45,611 bases of DNA from a virus. Position numbers and translations under genes: made by a program. The stretch lies in the IMG/VR virus record IMGVR_UViG_3300028920_000112, positions 1 to 45,611 of that record, one strand, 5' to 3'. Below, in pieces: positions 15,474 to 21,792 of the stretch (within the stretch, counting starts at the first letter, position 1; every line of letters begins with the position of its first letter). Below the pieces are notes generated by a model, which saw nothing but the letters and a program-made list of their open reading frames with translations, did no database searches and was not told where the DNA came from.

Positions 15474-15880
15474 TTTATCCTCCTTTCATCTAAGTCTTTT
15501 ATTCTTATGGTGTAGTATTCTATTAAGTCTTCATATTCTTGTATGGTAAGTTTATAAGGTTTTTTATCTCTTTCCGCCTCAATTCTGCGTAGTCTCATAA
15601 GGGCGTCTTCTCCATATTCAGCAATAAGTCTTTCAGCATATACCCCAAGATTGCCGTGTAAAAATCTGTTACACCGATTACATTGACAATTTATATTCAT
15701 TAAAACAAAATCCATTGATTTTTTATGTATGTAGTGTCCGGCGTCTGTATCTTTCCAATGCTTATGTGTGCCACAAGTAAAACAAATCCCTTTGGCAGAC
15801 CTGCGAATATATATACTCTGTAAATCCCAAGCCTTTTTATGTAGTGCCTTAGTAGATTTATGTTTTACTTTTACTCCCAC
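15470..15880 (-). CDS. NinG/Rap-like recombination endonuclease
   Basis: 136 residues. CFTCG (33-37), DTDAGHYIHKK (44-54), NCQCNRCNRFLHGN (64-77) and the final helical part match lambda NinG (Rap), a zinc-containing HNH-like nuclease that cuts branched DNA during phage recombination. It starts at GTG 15880 inside the end of the upstream gene, with GGAG about 10 bases before. Lambda NinG is longer, with an extra N-terminal region. The zinc ligands and the D/H/N set are present, so activity is plausible. Confidence 0.85.
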   Translation of the reverse strand: MGVKVKHKSTKALHKKAWDLQSIYIRRSAKGICFTCGTHKHWKDTDAGHYIHKKSMDFVLMNINCQCNRCNRFLHGNLGVYAERLIAEYGEDALMRLRRIEAERDKKPYKLTIQEYEDLIEYYTIRIKDLDERRIK

Positions 15881-16158
15881 TGTATCACATCTCCTTCGGC
15901 TATGGCTCTGGCTAAATTAAAACAATCTATTCTATCTAATGTATTTCCATTAGTTTTTTGAATAATATCTACTAATTTATCTCTATCCACCTTAGCCAAT
16001 GCTTTGATTTTATTGGCTATATATCTATCAATGCTTTTTTGTTCTTCATTAAGGTCATCATAAGGTCTATCTGCTGATGTATTAAAATTTTCTCCTGATA
16101 AATGTGTAATTGCTTCTAAATACCATTCGTGTAATTTTCTTGCTAATTTCTCACTCAT
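15871..16158 (-). CDS. hypothetical helical protein
   Basis: 95 residues, mixed charge, no Cys cluster. It starts at ATG 16158 with GAGGTG upstream, overlaps the previous stop, and its end overlaps the NinG-like start. The N-terminal half (LARKLHEWYLEAITHLSG) and the middle are helical. Probably co-translated with the recombination genes; function not recognised. Confidence 0.6.
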   Translation of the reverse strand: MSEKLARKLHEWYLEAITHLSGENFNTSADRPYDDLNEEQKSIDRYIANKIKALAKVDRDKLVDIIQKTNGNTLDRIDCFNLARAIAEGDVIQWE

Positions 16159-16316
16159 TCTTTCACCTCTTTTTTATTATCCTCTCTTATAGCTTTTTCT
16201 ATATCTTCTGAACATTTTTCTATATTAACACAAGTCCAGCCCTCTGGTAAAAAGGCAGATTTAAACTTGCAGTGGTTACGGCTTCTCTGTAGGACTTCCT
16301 TTATAATCTGTTTCAT
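16155..16316 (-). CDS. hypothetical small protein
   Basis: 53 residues with three Cys (NHCKFKS, TCVNIEKC). ATG 16316 has GGGAGG upstream and lies 0 bases after the stop of the 25-residue gene; its own stop overlaps the next start by ATGA. Conserved-looking operon packing supports it. Function unknown. Confidence 0.55.
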   Translation of the reverse strand: MKQIIKEVLQRSRNHCKFKSAFLPEGWTCVNIEKCSEDIEKAIREDNKKEVKE

Positions 16317-16394
16317 TTAATTCCTCCCTATTACTATCCCAACTAAAATTAGTCCAATACTTATGAGTATTACTATTATTTCCCAATTTTTCAT
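16317..16394 (-). CDS. 25-residue single-span membrane peptide
   Basis: Consists of MKNWE, a hydrophobic run of Ile/Leu/Val (about 6-22) and a short GRN end. AGAGGGAG precedes the ATG and the start overlaps the previous stop by ATGA. Size and layout fit a small inner-membrane or toxin-like peptide. Confidence 0.45.
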   Translation of the reverse strand: MKNWEIIVILISIGLILVGIVIGRN

Positions 16395-16651
16395 AGCTTC
16401 TCCCTCTGTGCCTGTGCTATGGCTCTGGCAGTTGTTTTTCTTAACATTTCATCAACATCTCCATATAGTGTATCAGACAAAGCAGGAACATCAGTAATTA
16501 CATTATATATCTCCTCCTCACTCAAAAACAACTGGGTGATTTGGGAGATGGCTTGGTCAACTGTTAATTTATTTTTATCATTAACATAAAAATCAACATA
16601 ATTATGAACAACTTTTTCTAATATCTCCCTCAACTTATCTTGTAGTGTCAT
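16391..16651 (-). CDS. hypothetical helical protein
   Basis: 86 residues, acidic N-terminal helices (LQDKLREILEKVVHNYVDFY) and a helical C-terminus ending AQAQREKL. ATG 16651 has AGAGGTG. Its composition resembles that of the 95-residue protein at 15871-16158 (both end in an ARAIA segment: ARAIAQAQ here, ARAIAEGD there), perhaps a distant paralogue. Function unknown. Confidence 0.6.
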   Translation of the reverse strand: MTLQDKLREILEKVVHNYVDFYVNDKNKLTVDQAISQITQLFLSEEEIYNVITDVPALSDTLYGDVDEMLRKTTARAIAQAQREKL

Positions 16652-16663
16652 TCTTTCACCTCT

Positions 16664-16966
16664 TTAGGTAATATGTTCTTTCTCTGACCAGTAACGATTA
16701 GATACTTGCTTTAATCCTGCATTTATTTGAACCTTAGCACTCTCTGCCTTGATTACGGCTTGGTCTATTTCGTTCTTGCTTTGTTTAAGAATAGCTATCT
16801 GATGATCTAACCCTGCTATTTCTTTCTGTAGGGCTTTCTTCTGGACTACAAAATCTGCTATCTGTTTATGGAATATGCTTTGTTTGGTTTTAACTTCTTC
16901 CCAGCTTTTTTCAATAGCTTTCTTTTCTTCTAATAATTTATATTCGTCATCGTGTAAATTTGTCAT
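16664..16966 (-). CDS. coiled-coil protein
   Basis: 100 residues that form an almost continuous coiled coil (about 8-90, heptads of Leu/Ile/Ala with Lys/Glu/Gln). No other domain. Start overlaps the previous stop by ATGA. It may oligomerise or act as a spanin- or Nun-like accessory; no specific function can be assigned. Confidence 0.6.
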   Translation of the reverse strand: MTNLHDDEYKLLEEKKAIEKSWEEVKTKQSIFHKQIADFVVQKKALQKEIAGLDHQIAILKQSKNEIDQAVIKAESAKVQINAGLKQVSNRYWSEKEHIT

Positions 16967-17175
16967 ACTACCCTCCCATCAAAAAAATCTATTGCTCGTT
17001 TGATTTCTGTTGGTTTCCCATCTTCTGGGATGTCTTCTTTGCAAGTTCTGACAAGCTCATCGGTTGAGATTTTCCTTGCCAAGTAGAGTTTCCAGAGTCT
17101 TCTTGATTTAGTGTAATCATCTTCTTTAACTTCTCCTTCTCGTTCAGAACCTTGTGCATTGCTTTCTTTCCCCAC
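16963..17175 (-). CDS. hypothetical protein, overlaps another frame
   Basis: 70 residues from GTG 17175 (AGGTGA three bases upstream). The C-terminal half (RRLWKLYLARKISTDELVRTCKE) looks globular. Its stop overlaps the coiled-coil gene by ATGA. It shares about 190 bases with the 84-residue gene at 16989-17243 in another frame: either both are real, or they form one product by frameshifting. Confidence 0.45.
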   Translation of the reverse strand: MGKESNAQGSEREGEVKEDDYTKSRRLWKLYLARKISTDELVRTCKEDIPEDGKPTEIKRAIDFFDGRVV

Positions 17176-17243
17176 AACTCACCTGCTTTTCTCGCCGCTA
17201 TTTCTGACTTCCATAATTGTTCTTTGGCTTCTTCTTTAGTCAT
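16989..17243 (-). CDS. hypothetical protein, overlaps another frame
   Basis: 84 residues. ATG 17243 has AGGAG at a normal distance. The N-terminal half (MTKEEAKEQLWKSEIAARKA) is a good helix, while the second half is polar and low in hydrophobics, as expected if only the first part is under selection. A frameshift near the KLKK/MIT segment would join its N-terminus to the more globular half in the other frame. Confidence 0.45.
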   Translation of the reverse strand: MTKEEAKEQLWKSEIAARKAGELWGKKAMHKVLNEKEKLKKMITLNQEDSGNSTWQGKSQPMSLSELAKKTSQKMGNQQKSNEQ

Positions 17244-17262
17244 TTTACAGTTCTCCTAACCT

Positions 17263-17287
17263 GTTACTGGGATAGGCTCTCAGTAAC
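17263..17287. other. perfect 7-bp hairpin
   Basis: GTTACTG (17263-17269) and CAGTAAC (17281-17287) pair around an 11-base loop, upstream of the 84-residue gene. No U-tract. Possibly a regulatory or mRNA-stability structure. Confidence 0.35.
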
Positions 17288-17294
17288 CTTAAGA

Positions 17295-17322
17295 ACTTAG
17301 ACTAAGTATTTAACTTAGTTAA
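17295..17322. promoter_or_regulatory. two adjacent palindromes with CTTAG cores
   Basis: ACTTAGACTAAGT (17295-17307) and TTAACTTAGTTAA (17310-17322) are each self-complementary around one central base and lie 15 bases apart, centre to centre. They sit in the 200-base stretch between 17243 and 17444 that has no strong gene. Looks like an operator for a small dimeric regulator. Confidence 0.4.
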
Positions 17323-17355
17323 GAAAGAATAATGTTAGCTTTTATCAGCCCTACT

Positions 17356-17475
17356 TTATCGTAAGTAGCCAACGCTGGTTAGAAATGGCGTAGCAAGCAT
17401 AAGGTTACCCTTATTTAACTGCTTTAACAGTTCATTTATCCTCTTACGAGGGCTCGCCACATTTACCACTATCAT
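17356..17475 (-). CDS. possible 39-residue peptide
   Basis: Starts MIVVNVASPRKRINELLKQL at ATG 17475, with AAGGGA eight bases upstream. Composition is protein-like, but it overlaps the 51-residue gene in another frame by 32 bases and has no recognised family. A chance frame is possible. Confidence 0.25.
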   Translation of the reverse strand: MIVVNVASPRKRINELLKQLNKGNLMLATPFLTSVGYLR

Positions 17476-17599
17476 ATTGTCTATCCCTTTTTGGCTGTTT
17501 ATTCTTCGACATTTCAAAGACGGGTAGGTTAAACCCGAGGTCATCGTTCTTTTCTATCATCTTGAGTAAGTCAAGAACTCTTAGAACACTTTTAATCAT
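17444..17599 (-). CDS. hypothetical small protein
   Basis: 51 residues. The ATG at 17599 overlaps the stop of the previous gene (ATGA). N-terminal helix MIKSVLRVLDLLKMIEKNDD, polar C-terminus. No motif recognised. Preferred over the competing frame because of the start coupling. Confidence 0.45.
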   Translation of the reverse strand: MIKSVLRVLDLLKMIEKNDDLGFNLPVFEMSKNKQPKRDRQYDSGKCGEPS

Positions 17600-17865
17600 T
17601 TTACACCTACTACTGTAAATTCTTCTTTAGGAATAAGATTTGGTAGTTTTCCACCCATTAGCATATATTTATTACCAAGTTCTAATGCTTTTTCTTTTGA
17701 TATTTCATATATATTACCTTTAATTTTAAACCTAAAGACTGGCTCATTCATAGCTTTAAAATCTTTGAAATTCATACCAATAGCTAATCTTGAAGGATAT
17801 TCCCAAGTTGGAAATAGTCTGGAAACTGCATAAAAGAATTTATCCTTTTTCATATAGTTTTTCAT
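17596..17865 (-). CDS. hypothetical protein
   Basis: 89 residues, basic and aromatic-rich N-terminal half (KDKFFYAVSRLFPTWEYPSR) then a beta-strand-like part (VFRFKIKGNIYEISKEKA). Overlaps neighbours on both sides by 4 bases, so it belongs to the same translational unit as the zinc-ribbon protein and nuclease upstream. Function unknown. Confidence 0.6.
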   Translation of the reverse strand: MKNYMKKDKFFYAVSRLFPTWEYPSRLAIGMNFKDFKAMNEPVFRFKIKGNIYEISKEKALELGNKYMLMGGKLPNLIPKEEFTVVGVK

Positions 17866-18173
17866 CTCTTTAAGATCTCCAACATTTCAGTATATAAATC
17901 TAACAGACTTTTTGTCTTATCGTTAATATATACTTGTGTAGCATTGTTCATAGCATTACATTTGTACATACTATCACTATCGGCTGGTTTCTGTGCCATA
18001 TTGTTTTTAATAACTGCTTCTGCTTTATCCATTTCATTGTCTATCCATACACCTGTTACAAAACCCTTTTCATCTACACAGTTCTTGTCTTTACATTTAT
18101 AGTCTGGTGCTTTTGGGTTCTTCTTACTTGTTGTATTATCCCACATTTCTCCGCCACATTTTGGACAATTCAT
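17862..18173 (-). CDS. zinc-ribbon protein
   Basis: 103 residues from the ATG at 18173, which has AAAGGGGG and overlaps the nuclease stop. CPKCGGEMWDN (3-13) and KCKDKNC (26-32) form a ribbon like that in topoisomerase or single-strand-DNA binding accessory proteins. The following region is helical and acidic. It probably binds DNA alongside the PD-(D/E)XK nuclease (inference from coupling). Confidence 0.65.
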   Translation of the reverse strand: MNCPKCGGEMWDNTTSKKNPKAPDYKCKDKNCVDEKGFVTGVWIDNEMDKAEAVIKNNMAQKPADSDSMYKCNAMNNATQVYINDKTKSLLDLYTEMLEILKR

Positions 18174-18820
18174 TTTTGTCCCCCTTTCTTGTTGTATCGC
18201 CAGTTCCAAATACCAAGAGCTTTTAAGAATATATTATAGTGAAGCTCTAAATCAAGGTGGTAACTACCAATTGAGAACTGCTTTACGGTTAATTTGCCTG
18301 TTTCCTTGCTGAAATGTAAAACATATGCTTCGTCAATTCTGGTAGGGTTGTGTAATTCGTAGGCTTTCCAATAAGCTGAGAGTTGTAGCCATACTGTATC
18401 GTAGATCTGACCTGAAGTTTTATAGTCAAGTAGGGCTACTTTCATATCCTTTTTTAAGACGAGGGAATCTAATGTGCCAATATAGCTCTCTGAATAAACG
18501 GTTTTCTCACTTTCAATGAACTTTTCTATATTAGCATCTTTCCATTTTAAGAACTCTGTTGTCCATTTCTTGTTTAGTCCTTTGAGTTTACCCGTGGCTA
18601 TTTTTTCCCCTTTTGCAATCTTCTCTAAGATGTTGTGTAAACCCGAGCCAATATCACCGGCTTTTTTCATAATAACATCAGCATTAGAACCCTCTTTTTT
18701 AAGCCAGTTATAGAAACCCTCGCCTTTGTCAATAATATTGAGTATATGAGTTACTCTCGGTAGGTATTTTCCTGTTTCTGGATTGAGTTTGTATTTTCCT
18801 TGATTAACTCTTTTCTGCAT
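18170..18820 (-). CDS. PD-(D/E)XK nuclease, Cas4/RecB-like
   Basis: 216 residues from ATG 18820, chosen for its AAGGAAAG site. The fold marks are GSGLHNILE (58-66), IGTLDSLVL (114-122, D118), ALLDYKTS (129-136, D132 and K134) and WLQLSAYWKAYE (144-155, Q146), the motif order of RecB-family/Cas4-like exonucleases. No four-Cys iron-sulfur set as in Cas4 is visible. It likely trims DNA ends for recombination or replication, together with the DEDD exonuclease and NinG-like protein nearby. Confidence 0.85.
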   Translation of the reverse strand: MQKRVNQGKYKLNPETGKYLPRVTHILNIIDKGEGFYNWLKKEGSNADVIMKKAGDIGSGLHNILEKIAKGEKIATGKLKGLNKKWTTEFLKWKDANIEKFIESEKTVYSESYIGTLDSLVLKKDMKVALLDYKTSGQIYDTVWLQLSAYWKAYELHNPTRIDEAYVLHFSKETGKLTVKQFSIGSYHLDLELHYNIFLKALGIWNWRYNKKGGQK

Positions 18821-19019
18821 TTGCTTTCCTTGCATAGCTCTCGTATTCTGAGTCCACAATATGTTCAATAACATCTAACTTAGCATATAGTATTTCAAAA
18901 ACACTATTAACTACACTATCAGAATACTCATCGTCAGGTGTAATTTCTTTTTTCATAAGGTCTATAAATTTCCTTATGTTAATCATATCCCAAGGTGAGA
19001 ACTCTTTAGCATATTCCAT
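18804..19019 (-). CDS. hypothetical acidic helical protein
   Basis: 71 residues, ATG 19019 with GGGAGG upstream. Acidic helices (ITPDDEYSDSVVNSVFEILY) and a short basic end. It overlaps the nuclease start by 17 bases and starts 2 bases after the small Cys protein. Possibly a partner of the nuclease; unproven. Confidence 0.6.
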   Translation of the reverse strand: MEYAKEFSPWDMINIRKFIDLMKKEITPDDEYSDSVVNSVFEILYAKLDVIEHIVDSEYESYARKANAEKS

Positions 19020-19021
19020 TG

Positions 19022-19177
19022 TTACCTCCCCTTTCTACGTGGACAACCTGTTGCAAAACAATAATCATAATCCCACGCATTTCTTGTCTTTGCTACTTTA
19101 TAGATGTAACATTCTTCACCATCAATCTTTTTACCACAGAATTTCTCTGGTGGCAAGTGTGGTTTTTTAGGTGGCAT
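19022..19177 (-). CDS. small Cys-containing protein, first gene after the structured leader
   Basis: 51 residues with Cys at about 14, 23, 40 and 45 (FCGKK, ECYIY, YCFATGC), likely one zinc site. The pattern resembles the small phage proteins with a C...C...YC...C layout found near replication genes. The ribosome site GGAAGGAGG is nearly perfect and lies inside a sequence (GGTCTC) that can pair with the upstream leader, so it may be regulated by RNA folding. First gene of the operon that holds the nuclease. Confidence 0.65.
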   Translation of the reverse strand: MPPKKPHLPPEKFCGKKIDGEECYIYKVAKTRNAWDYDYCFATGCPRRKGR

Positions 19178-19178
19178 A

Positions 19179-19300
19179 GAGACCTCCTTCCAAATAAAAA
19201 AGGCAGACCGGTCTCGCCATTACTGGCACGGATTTACACCGTTTTAAGTCTGCCCAATGTTTATTAAGTTTTTTTTGAGACCACATATTTACCTGCCTTT
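19179..19300 (-). ncRNA. candidate structured leader RNA (riboregulator) upstream of the Cys protein
   Basis: From the predicted start site near 19300, the leader holds a three-way-junction fold at 19254-19202: closing stem GGCAGAC/GTCTGCC (7 bp), hairpin ACGG/CCGT with a 7-base loop, and hairpin GCCA/TGGC capped by a GTAA (GNRA) tetraloop. Six Ts follow directly (19201-19196), as in a terminator. GAGACC inside the fold (19215-19210) can pair with GGTCTC upstream (19282-19277) or with GGTCTC at the ribosome site (19184-19179), giving competing folds. The segment GGTGTAAATCC resembles a cobalamin-riboswitch core stretch, but the rest of that fold is absent, so no class is assigned. Confidence 0.55.
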
Positions 19301-19306
19301 TCATAC

Positions 19307-19335
19307 ATATTATCAAAACTGTCCTTGTTTGTCAA
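19307..19335 (-). promoter_or_regulatory. strong sigma70-type promoter
   Basis: TTGACA (19335-19330), 17-base spacer, TAATAT (19312-19307), reading on the minus strand. This is the best promoter match seen in the minus-strand run. It drives the structured leader and then the Cys-protein, nuclease and recombination genes down to about 14956, so these are probably early genes. Confidence 0.75.
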
Positions 19336-19381
19336 GCATTATTTTATTTTTCTTTCCACCACTTGCATTGTTTACAAAGCA

Positions 19382-19501
19382 TTATACACCTAAAAATCTT
19401 GTTGTCAACCACCAGACATCATCTTGTTCGTAAATAAGAAATCTGGCTACCCTTAGATTTCCTAATTCAGGAGTCCTCTCGTCAATAATTATCTTTCTCA
19501 T
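19382..19501 (-). CDS. hypothetical small protein
   Basis: 39 residues, beta-rich (MRKIIIDERTPELGNLRVAR), with a WWLTTR end. GGAG precedes ATG 19501, which overlaps the stop of the upstream 41-residue gene. It lies before the promoter, so it ends the upstream unit. Function unknown. Confidence 0.45.
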   Translation of the reverse strand: MRKIIIDERTPELGNLRVARFLIYEQDDVWWLTTRFLGV

Positions 19502-19623
19502 TTTATCTCCGCAGGACAGATAAAGCAAATTTCAGAAATACAAGTTTTACAAGGGGGTATCTTTGACTTTTTTGATAATTTTTGAGATTTGGCTTTCTGT
19601 TTCCTTTTCGTGTTTTTTATCAT
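19498..19623 (-). CDS. small zinc-binding protein overlapping another gene
   Basis: 41 residues with a Lys-rich N-terminal half and CKTCISEICFICP near 25-37 (two CxxC pairs). ATG 19623 has GGAG eight bases upstream, and its stop overlaps the next gene by ATGA. It shares 77 bases with the 68-residue gene in another frame, a compact overprinting arrangement. Confidence 0.5.
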   Translation of the reverse strand: MIKNTKRKQKAKSQKLSKKSKIPPCKTCISEICFICPAEIK

Positions 19624-19753
19624 TATAGCACTCCATACAAAAATAGCCATCTTGAGTTGCAATATATGTTCTTCCTTTTCTTAAACATATTTGGCATTGA
19701 GGCTCAAACTGACTACTCGCATATACATTAAAACTTTTATTTAGATATTTCAT
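19547..19753 (-). CDS. small zinc-finger protein
   Basis: 68 residues. CQICLRKGRTYIATQDGYFC followed by MEC (about 20-42) gives a CxxC...CxxC finger, and the remaining helix is charged. Its start overlaps the TSCPD gene by 17 bases; a weak GGAAATTGG stands before it. Possibly nucleic-acid binding; unknown role. Confidence 0.55.
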   Translation of the reverse strand: MKYLNKSFNVYASSQFEPQCQICLRKGRTYIATQDGYFCMECYNDKKHEKETESQISKIIKKVKDTPL

Positions 19754-20096
19754 CCAATTTCCTTTTTATTGCTTCTAATATTATTTTGCTACATCCCCCG
19801 AGTCCTACTTCCTCTCTGGGGAGTTTTTCATTCCTCATCCTTGAGGTCGGAGCAGAGCAAGGTTTAGTGGCATCTAAAACATCTATTATGCAGGTAGGAT
19901 CTATATTACATTCACAAAGCAAAGTTATCAGCCTTCCTATCAACTGGAGATTGCACTCACACCCACCTTTTTTGGGTAAAAGAATAACTTCTTCCAGTCC
20001 ATTATCTTTAGATGCCTTTACATCAACCCTCAGCTTACCTGAGCAGTTATATTTCTCAAAACGAGGAACTCTTTTAGTTGGTTTAATCTTTGTCAT
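19737..20096 (-). CDS. stand-alone TSCPD-domain protein
   Basis: 119 residues. GKLRVDVKASKDNGLEEVIL, then KKGGCECNLQLIGRLITLLC, ending with CSAPTSR and GGCSKIILEAI, follows the TSCPD domain found at the C-terminus of B12-dependent ribonucleotide reductases and in some free-standing phage proteins. Cysteines near 47, 49, 61, 63, 69, 80 and 102 could bind metal. No ribonucleotide reductase is present in this genome. It might regulate a host reductase or bind DNA (inference). It overlaps the exonuclease gene by 4 bases. Confidence 0.75.
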   Translation of the reverse strand: MTKIKPTKRVPRFEKYNCSGKLRVDVKASKDNGLEEVILLPKKGGCECNLQLIGRLITLLCECNIDPTCIIDVLDATKPCSAPTSRMRNEKLPREEVGLGGCSKIILEAIKRKLDEISK

Positions 20097-20770
20097 AAAC
20101 TTGTCTTTCCCATTTTTGTGTATTTAGATATTTTCTTCCAAAGTTTCTCCAGAGAGATAACATCTTCCTTGTTGTGAGTAAGTATATAGTCAAGGGCATC
20201 CTTCATATAAACAGGATTACCTGTAACCATCTTGAGCCATACATCTGGTTTAAGTTTGTGTTTCTTGGAAGGTATATCAAAAAAATCACAGGCTGTTTCT
20301 AAGCGGTTTGAGTGTAACTTAAACTTATTCCTTAAAATAACCTGTGTATCTGATACATAATGAAACTTATACTCTGGAAAAGGTAATTTCCATTTAACTG
20401 CCCGTGTTCTTAAGAATGGTAAGTCAAACTTTCTGTCTATACCATAGTGAAGAACTAACCTTGTAAAAGGCTTTATATCCTCTATAAACTGGGACAGTAA
20501 TGGTTTATCATATCTTCCTGAATATAAGTCTTCAAGATTAATTGCTCTGGCGATTATGTCGCCGTCTAATTCTTTTATACAGTAGGTGTAGCATATACCA
20601 AAGGTGGCATTTAGATTGGATGCTTCTATATCTACAAACCCTACTTTTTCAATTAAACCATTAGCGTGGTCGTAACAGCGTGGATGGTCTAATCCATTGT
20701 GTCCGTGGGAACATCTGAACTTTATCCTGCGGTTTATTTCGGCTTTGCTTAGTGCTTTGACATTAAGCAT
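20093..20770 (-). CDS. DEDD 3'-5' exonuclease / RNase H-like protein
   Basis: 225 residues. FVDIEAS (45-51) gives D47 and E49, GIDRKFDLPFL (110-120) gives the second acidic site, and HNKEDVISLEKLW (199-211) gives the last, as in the YprB/RNase_H_2 group of DnaQ-like nucleases. Two Cys/His clusters precede the domain (CSHGH and HPRCYDH, about 20-35), perhaps a zinc knuckle. AAGGGGG precedes the ATG. It is the largest DNA-processing protein of the early region and likely acts with the nuclease and NinG-like protein. Confidence 0.85.
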   Translation of the reverse strand: MLNVKALSKAEINRRIKFRCSHGHNGLDHPRCYDHANGLIEKVGFVDIEASNLNATFGICYTYCIKELDGDIIARAINLEDLYSGRYDKPLLSQFIEDIKPFTRLVLHYGIDRKFDLPFLRTRAVKWKLPFPEYKFHYVSDTQVILRNKFKLHSNRLETACDFFDIPSKKHKLKPDVWLKMVTGNPVYMKDALDYILTHNKEDVISLEKLWKKISKYTKMGKTSL

Positions 20771-20919
20771 TATACCCCCTTACCACTTAAAACTCAATTT
20801 GAAACCGTAGTAATCGGTTCCGTCGGGCGTCTTAAGCCAACCTACCTCTGTATGTCTTATCAAAAACAACAAGAGACTCTGGTGTCTTAAGATAAAGAAG
20901 AATAGTCTTCCCTTTATGG

Positions 20920-21153
20920 TTAAACGCCCACCTTTAATAAAAAACTTTTTACTTTTTCCACTCCAGCATCAGCTTTATCAACAAATCCTCTGATTGCTAT
21001 AATAACATCATCAAATTTGTCGCCGGGAATCACGGGTAAAAGAATATCAACTACCAGTGTTAGAACTTCCTTCAATATTTTTATTACAGCCTGTACTATC
21101 CCCAGTACACCCGCAATATTCTTTGGTAACCATTGTAGTAGTTTCGCTAACAT
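20920..21153 (-). CDS. holin-like membrane protein
   Basis: 77 residues. The N-terminal half (about 9-45) is strongly hydrophobic with one or two membrane helices (AGVLGIVQAVIKILKEVLTLV and VDILLPVIPG), followed by an acidic and a basic helix. The ATG has AAGGAGG. Its position beside other small membrane and coiled-coil genes fits a holin that opens the inner membrane at lysis. There is no endolysin directly next to it, so this is only likely. Confidence 0.5.
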   Translation of the reverse strand: MLAKLLQWLPKNIAGVLGIVQAVIKILKEVLTLVVDILLPVIPGDKFDDVIIAIRGFVDKADAGVEKVKSFLLKVGV

Positions 21154-21343
21154 TTTTACATTCCTCCTTGTCCATAAGGACTAACAACTCATTACGTAAT
21201 CCATCTAACCTTTTAGAAATATCTTTAAGCACTTTAGGTTGTATATGCAGACTCTGATTGCGAGAAAGCTCTATGTGTGCTTTTAGAGATTGCTGTATAG
21301 GTAGAAGTATATTATGTAAGAAGTTGTTTATTAGTTTATCCAT
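21047..21343 (-). CDS. hypothetical helical protein, overlaps the holin-like gene
   Basis: 98 residues, amphipathic N-terminal helices and a Cys/Ser/Thr-rich C-terminus (EECKNVSETTTMVTKEYCGC) that overlaps the holin-like gene by 107 bases in another frame. The start overlaps the previous gene. The first 65 residues look like a membrane-associated lysis accessory; the rest may be non-selected read-through. Confidence 0.45.
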   Translation of the reverse strand: MDKLINNFLHNILLPIQQSLKAHIELSRNQSLHIQPKVLKDISKRLDGLRNELLVLMDKEECKNVSETTTMVTKEYCGCTGDSTGCNKNIEGSSNTGS

Positions 21344-21612
21344 TTTCGTAGTAGCAGTATTTCTTCTGTATTGGTTTCTACATTTTTCTGTATTCTTCCA
21401 AACAGATTAGAAATTATAACAATATTAATAAATAGGGTTGCTATAATCCCCAGTATAGCTATTCTCCAGATATGCCCTTGATTTACGTGTTTATCAAGAA
21501 TATCTAAAGAACCATTCATACGCTTATCCAAGCTACCTACTTTTGCTTTGAGATAAGCAACGCCTTCTGATACTTCTGTGATTTTTTCTTCATATTTGCA
21601 CTCGTGGGTCAT
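21331..21612 (-). CDS. XhlA-like membrane protein (lysis accessory)
   Basis: 93 residues: N-terminal coiled coil (MTHECKYEEKITEVSEGVAY onward, about 8-40) then one membrane span (RIAILGIIATLFINIVIISNL, read in part, about 50-70) and a polar tail. This matches the general plan of XhlA-type holin partners and some tail-associated proteins. Overlaps its neighbours by 4 to 13 bases. Confidence 0.55.
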   Translation of the reverse strand: MTHECKYEEKITEVSEGVAYLKAKVGSLDKRMNGSLDILDKHVNQGHIWRIAILGIIATLFINIVIISNLFGRIQKNVETNTEEILLLRKWIN

Positions 21613-21779
21613 TTTTTTTCTTCCTTTTTTTCTTCTTTTGGTGCTTCCTGAACCTTGGGTGCTAATTGCTGGTTGTTTAATGCTTGTGCTACCTGTTTCT
21701 TTACTTCAACTATCTTGTTGTTCAAAATCTCGGCTTGTATTAATAACTCACCGTACTGCCTGTAAAGTTGTTCTAACAT
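21609..21779 (-). CDS. small coiled-coil protein with Lys/Glu tail
   Basis: 56 residues from ATG 21779, preceded by AAAGGAGGTG. Helix from about 1-40 (MLEQLYRQYGELLIQAEILN) with an acidic-basic tail rich in Glu, Lys and Pro. It overlaps the next gene by 4 bases. Probably an oligomeric accessory of the lysis or baseplate region; unproven. Confidence 0.55.
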   Translation of the reverse strand: MLEQLYRQYGELLIQAEILNNKIVEVKKQVAQALNNQQLAPKVQEAPKEEKKEEKK

Positions 21780-21792
21780 ATTCTCACCTCCT

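Noticed and set aside
19202-19254. tRNA-like cloverleaf
   Set aside because: There is a 7-bp closing stem and a 7-base-loop arm, but the arm order is wrong on both strands, the anticodon arm is missing, and no CCA or D-arm is seen. Reported instead as a leader structure.
19340-19385. 12-residue frame MLCKQCKWWKEK with AGGTG upstream
   Set aside because: Too short to judge; could be a leader peptide or chance.
20771-20919. Fragment reading TEVGWLKTPDGTDYYGFKLSFKW before the exonuclease gene
   Set aside because: It is protein-like, but no usable start codon with a ribosome site exists in frame; may be a remnant.
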